Positions 14,501 to 25,460 of a stretch of 64,000 nucleotides of DNA are shown in pieces; positions within the stretch are counted from its first letter, which is position 1, and each line of letters starts with the position of its first letter. A model generated the notes under the pieces. The model saw nothing but the letters and a program-made list of their open reading frames with translations. It was not told where the DNA came from and ran no database searches. This DNA comes from Baylisascaris procyonis (taxonomy: Eukaryota; Nematoda; Chromadorea; Rhabditida; Ascarididae). The stretch covers positions 3,444,501 through 3,508,500 of the forward strand of contig JAZARR010000179.1 in NCBI GenBank assembly GCA_037389465.1, written 5' to 3'. The position numbers and the translations under genes were made by a program.

Positions 14501-15855
14501 TGCCACAATTCACATACAACTAAGACAGTGATTTTTTAATCTTCCTGAATAGTGGTTTCATTATTTACAATCTGAGTTATGCAATGCCAACACTTTTAGT
14601 AAGCGTTCCATTTAAGGACTCGAATGACCTATCTCTTTTAGAAGCCTGGATTTCAATTATTAGCATCCCTTATATCAAACGTCATGAAAATCGACTATAA
14701 AAAATGGTACATCTTCAGCATCTAGTAAATACTAGACCATGTGGTAAACCATTTCAGTATGTGGTAATGACGACTACAGTTCAACAATGACTCTTATTCC
14801 GTCTACGAAATTTAAAGCAAAATGGACGGTAGAGGAATTCATTTCTCTATCTAGCTCGTCGAATGAAACGCTTTCTAGATTGACTGCTTACAATCATAAG
14901 CCATTGCTTCATTATTTATCCATCTCTCATTTCATTATAAAACTACTCGTTCAAGTAGGTTTCTTTTAACTCCTTATGGATGAAGGAATCTAAATTGCAT
15001 AATGTAATCATCGAATTGTCTCTCTTAAAATGTGTGAAAGATTAGTACACCTCTAAGTAACATTTTAATATACTGATATATAAGAAACTATTTTTAAATG
15101 AATAAAGAAGGATTTGAATTAAAATGTTAGGATAGTAGTGATTAAGAAATTTGAAAGACAGTTATAAACGAAAAGCGTTAAGACATGACAGTTAGAAAAT
15201 AATAAATAGGTGAATATCGGAACATAAAATATCGTCTAAGCTAGTGTAAAGCTGATTTTTACACTTTGCCAGGAAAGAAAAAAAAAGAGAAAAGGACAGA
15301 AAGAAAGAAAGAAAGAAAGAGAGCAAGAAGAAGAGGAGAAGAAAAGAGAGCAGTGTAGATGCAAAAAAAAAAAAAAAACCCGAATCGACTCAGCACTCTC
15401 ATCTCAAAAACACGACTAAATATCTAGTCGGTACAATAAAATCATCCACTAATAACTTTGAATCATACCATCATTACCATTCGAAAAAAAAAAATCGAAA
15501 CAACTATAGTATTTGAATTTTCCTCTTAAGGTGAGAATATTTCTTAGCGTTGAAGAATATCCGAAGTAGAAGAGTTTCAATATTTAAGAGCCATTGAAAT
15601 GTAATGAATATGGTACGAGTCAGCTGTGCACTAAACATCATTGCAATAGAATATTTCCGAAGCGCTCAGACATGGCTTTTTATGTTGTATAGAATTTTTC
15701 AAAAGTCATTTCAAACCCAATAATTGGCGAATTTTGAAATCTGTTAAGGAACTATCCCGAGAAATTTGTAAGCAATTATCGAATCTTCAACATACAAATA
15801 TAAGGAAGAGATGATTCGCAGTTTCTGTATCCTCTCGCTAATTTTTGCTGATTAG
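9588..15855. other. Mostly gene-free AT-rich stretch upstream of the sphingosine kinase
   Basis: No supported gene. It contains a TTTA tract at about 9857-9880 and the microsatellite block at 11.47-11.75 kb. A coding-like open stretch on the plus strand lies at about 10030-10198 in three overlapping short frames, none of which forms an exon with clear splice sites. A purine-rich GAAA run sits at about 15297-15320. Promoter elements of the sphingosine kinase may lie near 9.6-10.0 kb, but I see no clear motif. Confidence 0.6.
11470..11745. repeat. (TA)n followed by (TTTA)n and degenerate TTTATA microsatellite
   Basis: A (TA)n tract to about 11508 runs into perfect TTTA repeats to about 11572, then decays into mixed TTTATA and TTTGTA units to about 11745. 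The open frame across it (runs of Ile, Tyr, Phe) is a by-product of the repeat and not a gene. Confidence 0.95.
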
Positions 15856-15966
15856 CCTAGAGGACAGGAATACGAACTCTTTGAAGTTGATGATTGCCAA
15901 AAAATGATTAGTTTTCAACCTCAAAAATTCAATCGGATAAGCTGTCGACCGATTTTCCGTCCGTCA
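15856..15966 (+). CDS. Isolated coding exon of an unidentified gene
   Basis: After the acceptor GCTGATTAG, one frame is open for 37 codons with balanced composition, beginning PRGQEYELFEVDDCQKM and ending RPIFRPS before a possible donor CA/GTTAAT. If that donor is not used the frame stops at TAG 15988-15990. The other two frames close early. I do not recognise the sequence. It lies on the same strand as, and 2.2 kb upstream of, the unidentified exons at 18.2-20.2 kb and could belong to the same gene, but no connecting exon is certain. Confidence 0.5.
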
Positions 15967-17538
15967 GTTAATTTAAGCGGTGATTTGTAGATGATCGCTG
16001 GTAAAAAATTCCATCGATCGACGTTTGGACAACCTACCAAGAAACGAAAAAATGCTAAATCTACGAAAGAAACGAGTGAATTTTTGCCGGATTTCCACTT
16101 CTTTCTGCTTGCAATACTTATCTAAAAAAAAAGGCCGCACTCAGATCGGGAGAATAAATGCAGCTAAACTCAACAAAAATAGTGCACGCTAAGAGGTACA
16201 CAAAGCAAACGTCCACTTGAGTTTCTTATATCTATCGGCTGAACCGACAATCAACTTTCTAATTGCTTAACTTGCTACATTTCTCGGAAAATGTGAAAAA
16301 TGATCGATATTTCGGTTTTTCAGTCTCATTCAGTTGGTTTTTATCATTGCAATCAGTAAATCGATGCGAAAAAGAGCTGAAAATTTTACACCTCACTGCA
16401 TGCACGTATACACAAATAAACATCAAAGGTACACGTGTCACACATGTCAATGTTCAATCACAATGAACACTGCAAGAGGCGCCTCATGTTTGTGCCAATA
16501 CTCATATAGTGAATGCGGGATTTTGATGAGTTTGTCACCTAACTGTCAATAAATTTGAATGCTTCGTATATTTAGCATGAAAGCATGTTGATATGGCTGC
16601 TTCAGTGACAATGTTTTATTGTGTCATAAATGGTGACGTTGATTCGTGAACTTAGAAATTGCTCATTGGGCTCAACGCTTGAATACAAAACACCGCTTTA
16701 CGACTTAATACGATTGGAGACAGCGCTATGCTGCTAAGGCGAGAGGTGTTACTTTAATAATCATACTTTCAATCTCTCCCTCCCATCGCCCATCTCCCCG
16801 TTGCGGGGGCAGCTTAACAAAACTTCCCTTTAAGAACTCGGAATCACGGGATGCACACAGAACTTTTAAATAAACCCTCACACAAATGTCCAGAAAAAAA
16901 TTGCCAACGTTCCCTAGAAATCATATTCCGTTTGCAGTGCTCGGTGACAAAGATACGTGCGAAAATGGGATTATAAAGACGAACGTTTACTCGGAGGAGA
17001 AGTTCAATTACGAATGAGTAGTATCAGAATGGGTAGAAAAAAGTCGATTTTTGTGGGAGGAGAGAGAGGAAAACCTACACCTTAAACACATGAATGAATA
17101 CTAGAATATATGGGAAAGTGCATCAAAGGCGGTGATATTACGTGCAGTTCATGTAATGCCACACATCAAGCCAATGAGAATAGTGAAACGGCTAACGAAT
17201 AATGGAACATATGTAATAATATGAGTATATTTTAAATGAAGCAATTACTTGCAATAAACTTCTGCAAAAGAGTTTTCTCTAAAGCAATCTAGTGCAAAAT
17301 TTGAACCAATGAAATGCAACTCAAACGATATCAAATTGCATACAAATCTCTAGAAGGATTTAAGACACACACAAAGACTTCTAAAGGTTTATATCAGCTT
17401 AAAAGTCAGAGCCAGCAAATCTTTAACTCGAGCTTTAATCGTTGCCAAGATGAAACTTCCAACAACGACAACATATGCATAAGCACTATATATCTACTCA
17501 TAGATACAATCTTAGCATGATTATCCTCGCTAATGCAG

Positions 17539-17606
17539 ATCTTACAAAAGTAGACGCTGTCGATCAGTTTAAAAAATGGAGGCCGACATACAATGAGATG
17601 GAGTGA
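17539..17606 (+). CDS. Possible short terminal exon, unidentified
   Basis: The acceptor CTAATGCAG is followed by a frame that enters two bases into a codon and reads LTKVDAVDQFKKWRPTYNEM plus a final Glu before TGA. No GT donor lies before the stop, so it would be a 3' exon. The segment is short enough for chance, but the acceptor is good and the composition protein-like. No family recognised. Confidence 0.3.
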
Positions 17607-18171
17607 TCTTCTAAGAACTACCAAAGCAAATGAATTTTACTGGCTCAAAAAAGTAAAGTAAAGTAAAGATTGTGTCATTTAAGAAAAAACAATCGTATAC
17701 TAGATGCATTCGAATTTCTTCAACTTCTCGCAGTAATGATATAAATTACTAAGAAAAACGCTGCATACTAATGCGATAACTTCATAATCTAGCGAGGATA
17801 CATTTTTCTTCATCAGCAAACATTTTAAACACATTTTAGAAAACGACTCAACGTTTAATCAATGGAATCAATTGGTCATCACCATAGTAACCGACTTGTT
17901 TGATGCCAATTGATCGATTTTACTCAGCATTGCTCGTAGAAATAACATTTTAGGGATTTACTTTTTTTTTTCCATGAAAATAATTTCTATGACGAGGTGA
18001 TAGGTGAGATGTGTGCAAGGAAATAGATCCAAGGGGCATCGTGATTTTAGGTCATTTTGTGGGGCTCCCTGAGATACATAAAAAACATTTCCACTCGGAT
18101 AAGGCACTGAAAATTGATGGGCAAGTTCCAAGCTCGATGATCTATGTTCTCAATTATTTTTCTCGCTTGAA

Positions 18172-20205
18172 GCATGTAGATGGAAAGCATTATGGTCACG
18201 CAAAGAGCAGCCAGAAGTAGAAAGAAATCATATGGGCCTTTTGCGTGAAATGGATCCACTAAACGAACTTGGAGGGAGCAAGTCCGAGGAAGTGAACATA
18301 AAAAAATCTCTTAATTGGAGATTAGGGGAGGTTGCGTACTGAATAGCAATAAAATGTTTTTAAATATTAATTCGATCTGAAATAATTATTAAAGATTTGG
18401 ATGACTCAATTATTATACGAGAAAGGATGTATGATAAAAAGATACTTGATTAAATAATCAACCAAAAGTATAAGACATTATGTCAAATAGACGCAAACAA
18501 ATATGGAAAATACAATATGAATCTTGTGCGAAGAACTAATAAAGTAACAATATTTGCAATAATCATACTCCCCCATATCCTTGGCATAAGACCACTACCA
18601 ATTGTCGAACGCTACGAACCCTTCCCAATTTTACAGTTAAACTATAAGATAAAAATGTTGCACTGTACGGCTTTTAAAAGCGCATTAGACAAGGCTTATC
18701 AGCGCATTTATTGCTGTTTCTTTTTTTCAGGAAAGTCAAGAAAATTGCAAATTTTTCAACGAACCTTTTTTTTTTGAGAAGAAATCTTCACTGTCTCATT
18801 CCTCCACCTACAATACATTTAGTACATTTTTTTCTCTGCTCATATATATGATGCCTTGCCTTATAAATATGTTTGCAACTTCCTTAGATAGATAAAATAA
18901 CTTAAATGTTACATTTAGCACTATTATCACAACGTTTAACCAAACGTTTATAAAGAGACGAAATTATATAGATGGTCACATAGCGTTCTTAAATCATTTT
19001 GTGGAGAAATGTCCTATGTTGACTTCATATTATATACTATCATGGATTTTCAGCAGCAAAATTTGCAATTTGAATGCTAATTATGGTTGAGCACTTATTT
19101 GTTGGATTAATTAATGATGATAAGAGGGCCACTGTGATCGTCTTTAGATTGTCATACTTGATACCTTCAACTTCCGGATTGAAATCTTCCTTAGCACAAG
19201 TATGCCCTTCTAAACCGAAAGGTTTTCAGCTGGAAATCTGGACTCAAAGTTATTGATTAGGCAGCGAGGTAAACGGAATAAGAGCGCATTTGGATATAAA
19301 TGATGCTATAAGATTTCAAGCAACTATAAAATTTTCTAATGTATATGAGTGAAGGAGTATAAAATAAGGATATCATAAACGAAATTGGACATACAAATTC
19401 TCAACTGAGCATAAATTCATTAGATGCCTTATTTACCTTTGAATATCAATAGTAATTAATTGACGTTCCTTCGACCCCAGTGTACTTTAACCCTTCATTA
19501 GAAGTCAAGATAACGACGTTATATATGGCTCCAAAACTTTTTTTAAGCTGATAAGGGCAATCATTATCAATTTACAGATGACGAATGGTCTAATGAACTC
19601 GAATTCATTGGTCCAAACGAATGGCCTAAACGATTAAAAAATGTCGATATATCACGAACTTATCACAAACCTACAATGCTATTCGTATTCCAATATTTAA
19701 ATAAAGAACTGAAGTATATATGAACACCCACCAGAAAGGAGCCAAAATTACTTTGCAGCTTTTCGAAAGGAAGATAAGAAATCAGAAATCCTGAATACAG
19801 AAGCAGGTATCGCATAAATCTTGGCCAACCGATGAGTTTGGACGACGTCGGCCATCAGATGGCATAGGCCAGTTTTGACGGGCATTGGCAAGCCTGTAAA
19901 CTTGGCTTCTTTTAAGACGTTCAATATTTATTTCTTCAAAGGTGTTGATGGCAGGAGCGCTGATCTGATAGGCTTTAGAAATCAGCAGCAAAATTTAGCT
20001 GCTTTAGAAAAAGTAGCTACATCATATCCAGGTAAGGTTTGTTCGTGGTTATTCCAGGTACGGCATTATTCTAGGTGAAGCCGCCCTCATTACGTGTGTC
20101 ATAGGAGAATATCCACCTCATATCAACGAAAAGTTGGATTACAGAATAAAGCACTGCTCGAAGGATATTGAATTACCCAAACTAAAACCATTCCTCTCAC
20201 CATAG
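18172..20205 (+). CDS. Unidentified multi-exon gene, 3' part
   Basis: Proposed exons: about 18172-18291, 18731-18821, 19230-19268, 19578-19684, 19759-19806, 19942-20031 and 20075-20205, ending at TAG 20203-20205. Most junctions have good signals and matching phase, such as TTTTTTTCAG at 18730, GAG/GTAAAC at 19268 and CAG/GTAAGG at 20031. The protein pieces read KALWSRKEQPEVERNHMG, then QENCKFFNEPFFFEKKSS, NLDSKLLIRQRDDEWSNELE, LIGFRNQQQNLAALEKVA and PPHINEKLDYRIKHCSKDI. I know no family that fits. The first exon's start is unclear because the frame is open from 18120. The join from 19684 (phase 0) to 19759 (needs phase 1) does not match, so a donor is misplaced, an acceptor near 19770 is used, or a tiny exon is missing. 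The 5' end is not found. The gene ends 613 bases before the Ap4A hydrolase start on the same strand, so shared transcription is possible. Confidence 0.6.
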
Positions 20206-20420
20206 CAAAGGTAAACATATGACTATATAAATAGCCAAAGGTCAAGGCTGTAGGTCCTTAGATTCTTGGATCATCAGCATAGAGTCTGTAATACTTGTTA
20301 TAGCTTCCCTGAACTCGATTGATCAATTTGAATGCTAGTATCAGAGGTCATTTGTGATGTACTTTATAGCTATTAAACTTCTTAAGTATAATTCAATGGC
20401 TGTGGAATTGAAATTATCAT

Positions 20421-20438
20421 ACAGACAGACAGACAGAC
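20421..20438. repeat. (CAGA)n microsatellite
   Basis: About four and a half CAGA units lie in the 613-bp gap between the unidentified plus-strand gene and the Ap4A hydrolase. The rest of the gap shows no other clear signal. Confidence 0.9.
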
Positions 20439-20817
20439 ATGTCCACACACACGCAGACGTTATGTCATCATAATCTCTCATATGTATACAAATCTGTAAA
20501 AAGTTGTAAAGAGCTTTTTGAAGTTTAGCAGTATTATTATATTCAATGAAATTACATTCTCAGTAATATCATATTTGTGTAACGCTTTCCGTGTAACGCA
20601 TCATTCAAATGTTTAAAATTTGAAGCATTCATTCGGGCAATTGGATTTCATCCAAAATTTTTGCATTCGAATTTCATAACGATAATTGAGAGTTATTTTG
20701 CAAAGAGTTGATGAGATTATCGCTTCATCTCATTTGAATAGAAATATTTTTAATTGTTCATCATTCAAGTTCTTTTCGGATTATTTAAAGCATTTTGAGG
20801 GTGATTTCTCATCCGGA

Positions 20818-21601
20818 ATGTCATCGGTAGTGCGTGCCGCTGGAATGGTAGTTTATCGTCACGTCAATCATCACTTTGAATATTTATTGCTGCAAGCTTC
20901 TTATCCGCCTTATCACTGGACACCGCCTAAAGGTAAGAAATTTGCATAATGCTATATGCTAATATGGGGAGAGGAGAGAGGGAAGAAGTTCTTCAACTTT
21001 TTATCCCGTTATTATCACCCTTCGATGAATACAGCCGAAAAACAGGACCGCAAATGAAAAATTGTGAACAAAAACGGTTTTTCATCGTATCAGAGATGAA
21101 TTTATTCGCACATGTTTACATGCGTAAAGATGCAAATTTGTTTATATATTTGTTTACATCGGTGGAAATATTATGAGGAGGAAATATATATTAATATATG
21201 TATGTAGTTGACCAGCTTCATATATATTGTAAGGATCAGCTTCTCTTGGCTCGTGTAGTAGTCCAGGTTTCCTTAGGGGTCTGCACTCTCTGTCGAGCTG
21301 CGGTCGAGTAAAGTGCAAGAGAATATAGGCATAAGGGGTGTTCAGTTTATTACGCCTGAAGTAATGTGATAAACATGAAGGGACACTAGAATAGTTTGAA
21401 TCACCGGCACGATCTAGCAGTCGTGCCTCACGCTGCCACCGATCACTTCGCGCGCTTCAGTGGCCACCCGTAGGCCCACTCGGCCTTAAGACCAGACTGG
21501 AAGCTGAAATGAATACATGAGAACATCAGTCTCTTTTATACCCTCCCGATTCTGCCTCAGTCTAGCCTCACGACACATGCTAGATAGTCGTTTGACCTGC
21601 C

Positions 21602-21632
<31 letters not shown>

Positions 21633-22454
21633 ATATATAATATATACAGGCAGGTCAAACGACTATCTAGCATGTGTCGTGAGGCTAGACTGAGGCAGAA
21701 TCGGGAGGGTATAAAAGAGACTGATGTTCTCATGTATATATATATAACTGTGCTGTTAATAAGATCTAATCTGTTCGCACTTTGTCAGTTCAGGGCATCT
21801 CGACCCAGGTGAAGATGAATGGGCGGCTGCTATTCGAGAAACGAAGGAGGAAGCCGGTATTTCCATAGAGCATTTGGATATACATAAGGACTTTGAAGAG
21901 GTTTTACAGTATGAAGTGAAACAAAGTCGATATGATGGCGAAGTGACTAAACAGGTATGATCTTGTATTTTAAAGGAATCTTATCGTAAATGGAAAGTCG
22001 TCTACACGAAGTCTAATTCGATGAAGAATAGTAGTTGGTCAGAACTCCACTTGTCGATGCAGGTTGTCACCATGCTATGCTCTGCGGAAATTTAAGCAGA
22101 ACTGATCGATCTGGGGAGGTGAATGGGTGGAAGGGAAGGGATAAGATATATTCAACCCCTGCCATCCCTCCCCCCTCCTCCTTCCCATACGAGTTTAAAT
22201 TTCATGAAGTTGAATTGCACTGCAATACGTTCATTATTCACTATGAGAATCAGATTCATTTCTAGAAAACAGTAAAGTATTGGTTGGCCCGATTGGTGAA
22301 TAACGACACTGTAAAGCTATCCGATGAACATCAAAAAATGAAATGGGCACCTGTCGACGAGGCGATTCATATAGCACAATTCGATGATATAGGAAAATTA
22401 TTTCGAAAAGCAGAAGAATTCCTCCAAAGTAAGGAATCGGCTAAAAGTTGCTAA
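20818..22454 (+). CDS. ndx-4: Diadenosine tetraphosphate (Ap4A) hydrolase, Nudix family
   Basis: Splits diadenosine 5',5'''-tetraphosphate asymmetrically into ATP and AMP, keeping alarmone levels low. Exons: 20818-20932, 21794-21954, 22266-22454; 465 nt, 154 residues, a little longer than the animal enzyme (about 140-150). The frame is open upstream of the chosen start, but ATG 20818 begins MSSVVRAAGMVVYR, the conserved N-terminus. LLLQASYPPYHWTPPKG ends exon 1 and start of exon 2. The Nudix box is complete at residues 39-61: Gly39, Glu45, Arg53-Glu54, Glu57-Glu58, Gly60 and Ile61 fit GX5EX7REUXEEXGU. The third exon uses the acceptor TTTCTAG and reads KTVKYWLARLVNND onward, with the aromatic and charged C-terminal half typical of asymmetric Ap4A hydrolases. 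The acceptor 10 bases further on would give an immediate stop. Intron 1 holds the inverted repeat and LTR-like unit. The symbol is by analogy with C. elegans. Confidence 0.95.
21228..21648 (-). mobile_element. Solo-LTR-like sequence in Ap4A hydrolase intron 1
   Basis: This segment is markedly more GC-rich than its surroundings. Read on the minus strand it has the order of an LTR: a TGT...ACA frame (ending CTGATCCTTACA), a TATAAAA box (21540-21534) and, 183 bases downstream, an AATAAA poly(A) signal (21351-21346). No internal retrotransposon genes lie beside it, so it would be a solo LTR or a non-autonomous element. The 5' end falls in an AT tract and is uncertain; no target-site duplication is visible. 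Identification as an LTR is inference from these signals only. Confidence 0.45.
21513..21737. repeat. Perfect 105-bp inverted repeat with 15-bp AT spacer
   Basis: Bases 21513-21617 are the exact reverse complement of 21633-21737; the spacer is an AT repeat. The outer end reads ATACATGAGAACATCAG and the inner GC-rich end CTGCCTG before (TA)n. The left arm is the TATA-box part of the LTR-like unit, and the right arm is an inverted copy of only that part. In the Ap4A hydrolase pre-mRNA it would fold into one long double-stranded hairpin. The lack of any mismatch means a recent origin, active gene conversion, or an assembly or cloning artefact. Confidence 0.95.
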
Positions 22455-25400
22455 ATTTCTTATCTTTTAATCAAATTTCAAATGAAGTTTTAATTAAATT
22501 CCTTACTGTGTTGATGTTTTAGTTTGCTATGTGATGCTGCCAGTTTATAATCCTCTATTTTTCTGGTCTGAAGGAACTGTATTGGCCATGGGGGAGGGGT
22601 TAGAGGTGCCGATTTATTAATATCTCTGTGATAGAAGAAGGGTTATCTTGCGTGGAATTTAAAGCTGCTCCACTGAAATATCATTTGTTTATTAATTACT
22701 TTGGACGAAGCTGCTCGTATAAGAGTTCCCGCTCTTAGCGTGAGGTACATGGCTGTGAGCTACTTCATTCCCCTCCTCTCTCCCTGGCCAAAATTCCTCC
22801 TTTTTGCTTTTTTCTGCTTTATTCTGAATCTGTGAAATTGTTTCGTATGTTAGGTAGTAGCAAGTATCACTTTTTTGGCCATCTACAAGGCATTTCGATA
22901 GACTTGTTTTCGTGACTTGTGTTCCTCCGACTTTGATGTAGGAACGAATAAGATTACTGCATAGGACTATCTTCTGCTTTTGCAAAACTTTCTATAGCTG
23001 AGCTCTTCAGTATTATATTTATGTAATTCGTAGATGAACCTGTGCCCTTCTCATATCTGAATTGAGTTCCAATTTCAGCTGGAGATCGAGGGTTGAAAGG
23101 TCGTCAGACAAAATTTTTGTCGATTCTTTCTTTTTTATCAATTTCCTTGCCATTTTTGCTCTCTTGATGCGGTCTTAACTTGAAATTCGGTTATGGCTGT
23201 CATAGAGTCGGATGGACTAACCTCACCTGTGATGTATCTGTGATTTTGTAGTGCTAAACTCGCAGCATTTTTTCGTTTAATGCAGGAGTATTGTAAATCA
23301 TGCATATTATTTCGTGAAAGTGTCTCTTAATAGAGAGAATTGGAAGTTTCATATTGTTGGAACAAAAGCATCTATCCTTTTTTTTAAACCTTATCGTACA
23401 TTACTTTGCAAATCGATTAAATTTTAAGAGGAGGCGAAGCGTATTCCGATGTGCGCATTCCTGAGAGATTATGAACTCTAGTTGAAAGATTCTGGTGGTG
23501 ATCATCGAAAATTATTCATGAAATTTTGATTCGATGAGGTTGGTCTCATATGTTTTATTTGTCTTATTGGGGACGAAGATAGATCTATGTAATTCTTTGA
23601 TGTTGTTTTTTGACGTTCTAGTTGGCATAGGCTTAAAGCGTTGCTGAACTATGTCAGATTTTTGTTGTCGTTGTATGGGTTATGTCATTTACATATAAGA
23701 GAGTCCGTTCTTTGTAAGCTTCATGATGGCAGAGAAGAACTTTTTGAATGAAATCAAGTAGAGTATTAAGACAATATTTTGTTGCTTGGCTAATTGGAAG
23801 CGTTCATTGTTCGGATTTCAAAGGGGAATGCCACTTTTAAGGTTTTCAAAGAAAGTTTACATTCTTGTTGTATTCACTGTACTCAGTTTAAGTCCATAGG
23901 TCGAAAATGTTCTGCTCCTTGAGGTCATAAGAAAGGCTTAATGGGAAGAGGGTGGGTGGTGTTAAAATAAGGTCATAATCGATTATGCAAATGTACCTGC
24001 GTGATTTACACCAAAAGTCGTATGCTTATGGCAACGTTGCGTATGCACAGGTATATTTACGTGTCTCGCTATCCGGTAGTTTAAACTGAGAAACCACAGG
24101 AGTTTTAAAAGATTGCTAAAGTTGTTCTATGTTAGGCACATAATAAGACGACCTACTATACCTTCTTCAGTACGTGTACTCGCTAGGCTTCCTATCGCTG
24201 TGTACTTTGCATAATCCATCGACTTCGGAATTCGTTCTAAACAAGGTTACCAAAAAATTTTTACGATTTTTTGTTTCGCTCGAATATGTCTTACATTTTG
24301 CACTAAAAACGTGTTTGAGAGGTAAAATGAGTCAAACTTATGTATAGCATATTTAATTGAATAATTAAACATGGTATTTGATAAGTTGTTAAATTCTTTG
24401 AGAAGACGAGCAGAAGGCAAAAGCGCTTATAGTGACAACTCGACTGGTGCGCTTCTGCGGTAGTATATGATAAAACTGTATTTGTTGCTTGATATATACG
24501 GCGAATGTTGTTATGCAGAATTCAGTACGTTTAGAATCTTTGCGATACTTGCATTGGAATTTTCGACGGATATTAATTCTGAGTTGGAGGGCCCCCTTAT
24601 TTCCAATTCGATGATGGCTGCGATTACTGTGCTAACGTTTTTTTTTTTTTTTTTGATTATATTTTTGCAGAATTTTATTGCAGTGAGTGTTTTTATTGAG
24701 CTCATAAATGTAACTTAAAGACGCTTTAGAATTTGTTATGTGATCGGAAAATGATGTGTTATATCGATATTTTCCATCATCCAAGTTGAAGTTTTACTTG
24801 ATATTAAACGTGTAAACTGATATTAAACAGGGCTATAAATATGAATGCGACAACTTTCGAATTGGATTAAGATATAAGTGAAGTTTTGATGTTCCACCAT
24901 TTATAAAGAGTTTCAAACGTAAATATTTTTTTTAGAGAATATTGATTTAGGAAGGCACATTTTTGCATGGTAATGAGTCATTAGCATAAAAAATTACACT
25001 ACCGCAAAGATAACACAACATTGCACTACGTTTAAAAATAGCATATGGAAATGTGTTAGGCATCATAAGTAATAAACGTAACATATCGCGAGTAATATGA
25101 TTATTATGTGTTATGTGTGAAGAGATGGTCGCACAGTATAAATAATATTGCGCTAAAAGTGTTATGCAACGTTTGGAAATTTCATGCATATTGTAGGCTA
25201 TATAAAAAAGTGTTATGCGCCGTATCCCTTCTGCATGATTTAAATTTGCTTCGATCCTCGATTATATCGTTGTTCATTGCAGAAATAATTTAGTTTTAAG
25301 GTGTTCTATGATATCACCAGCTATAAAATGGCATTGTGGCTTAAATAACGCTTCGATTGAATATACCATGAAATAATACTCATTCCTTGCCCTAAATTTG

Positions 25401-25460
25401 AATTTGAATTGTAAGTTTAGTAAAGAGATTGGTATTTGTAAGATTGTTTTTTTTTTTTTT
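22455..25460. other. Gene-free stretch between the Ap4A hydrolase and bestrophin 3' ends
   Basis: The two genes converge here. I see no supported exon. A 97-codon open frame on the minus strand (22985-22692) has no recognisable motif and no clear splice or polyadenylation context. Long T runs occur at about 24640-24653 and at 25447-25462, the latter directly beyond the bestrophin stop codon. Confidence 0.6.

Noticed and set aside
18047..18259. Minus-strand frame resembling a transmembrane segment (FFLLLAALCVTIMLSIYML)
   Set aside because: It is the complement of a charged plus-strand exon (EVERNHMGLLREM), which fits the neighbouring plus-strand exons; hydrophobic shadows of charged frames are common.
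19074..19256. Plus-strand frame ending KGFQLEIWTQS, reminiscent of the end of eIF4E
   Set aside because: The conserved Trp and GEQF positions are missing, and a better-supported exon of another frame lies at 19230-19268.
22692..22985. 97-codon minus-strand frame beyond the Ap4A hydrolase
   Set aside because: No motif, no splice context and no recognisable composition bias; likely chance.
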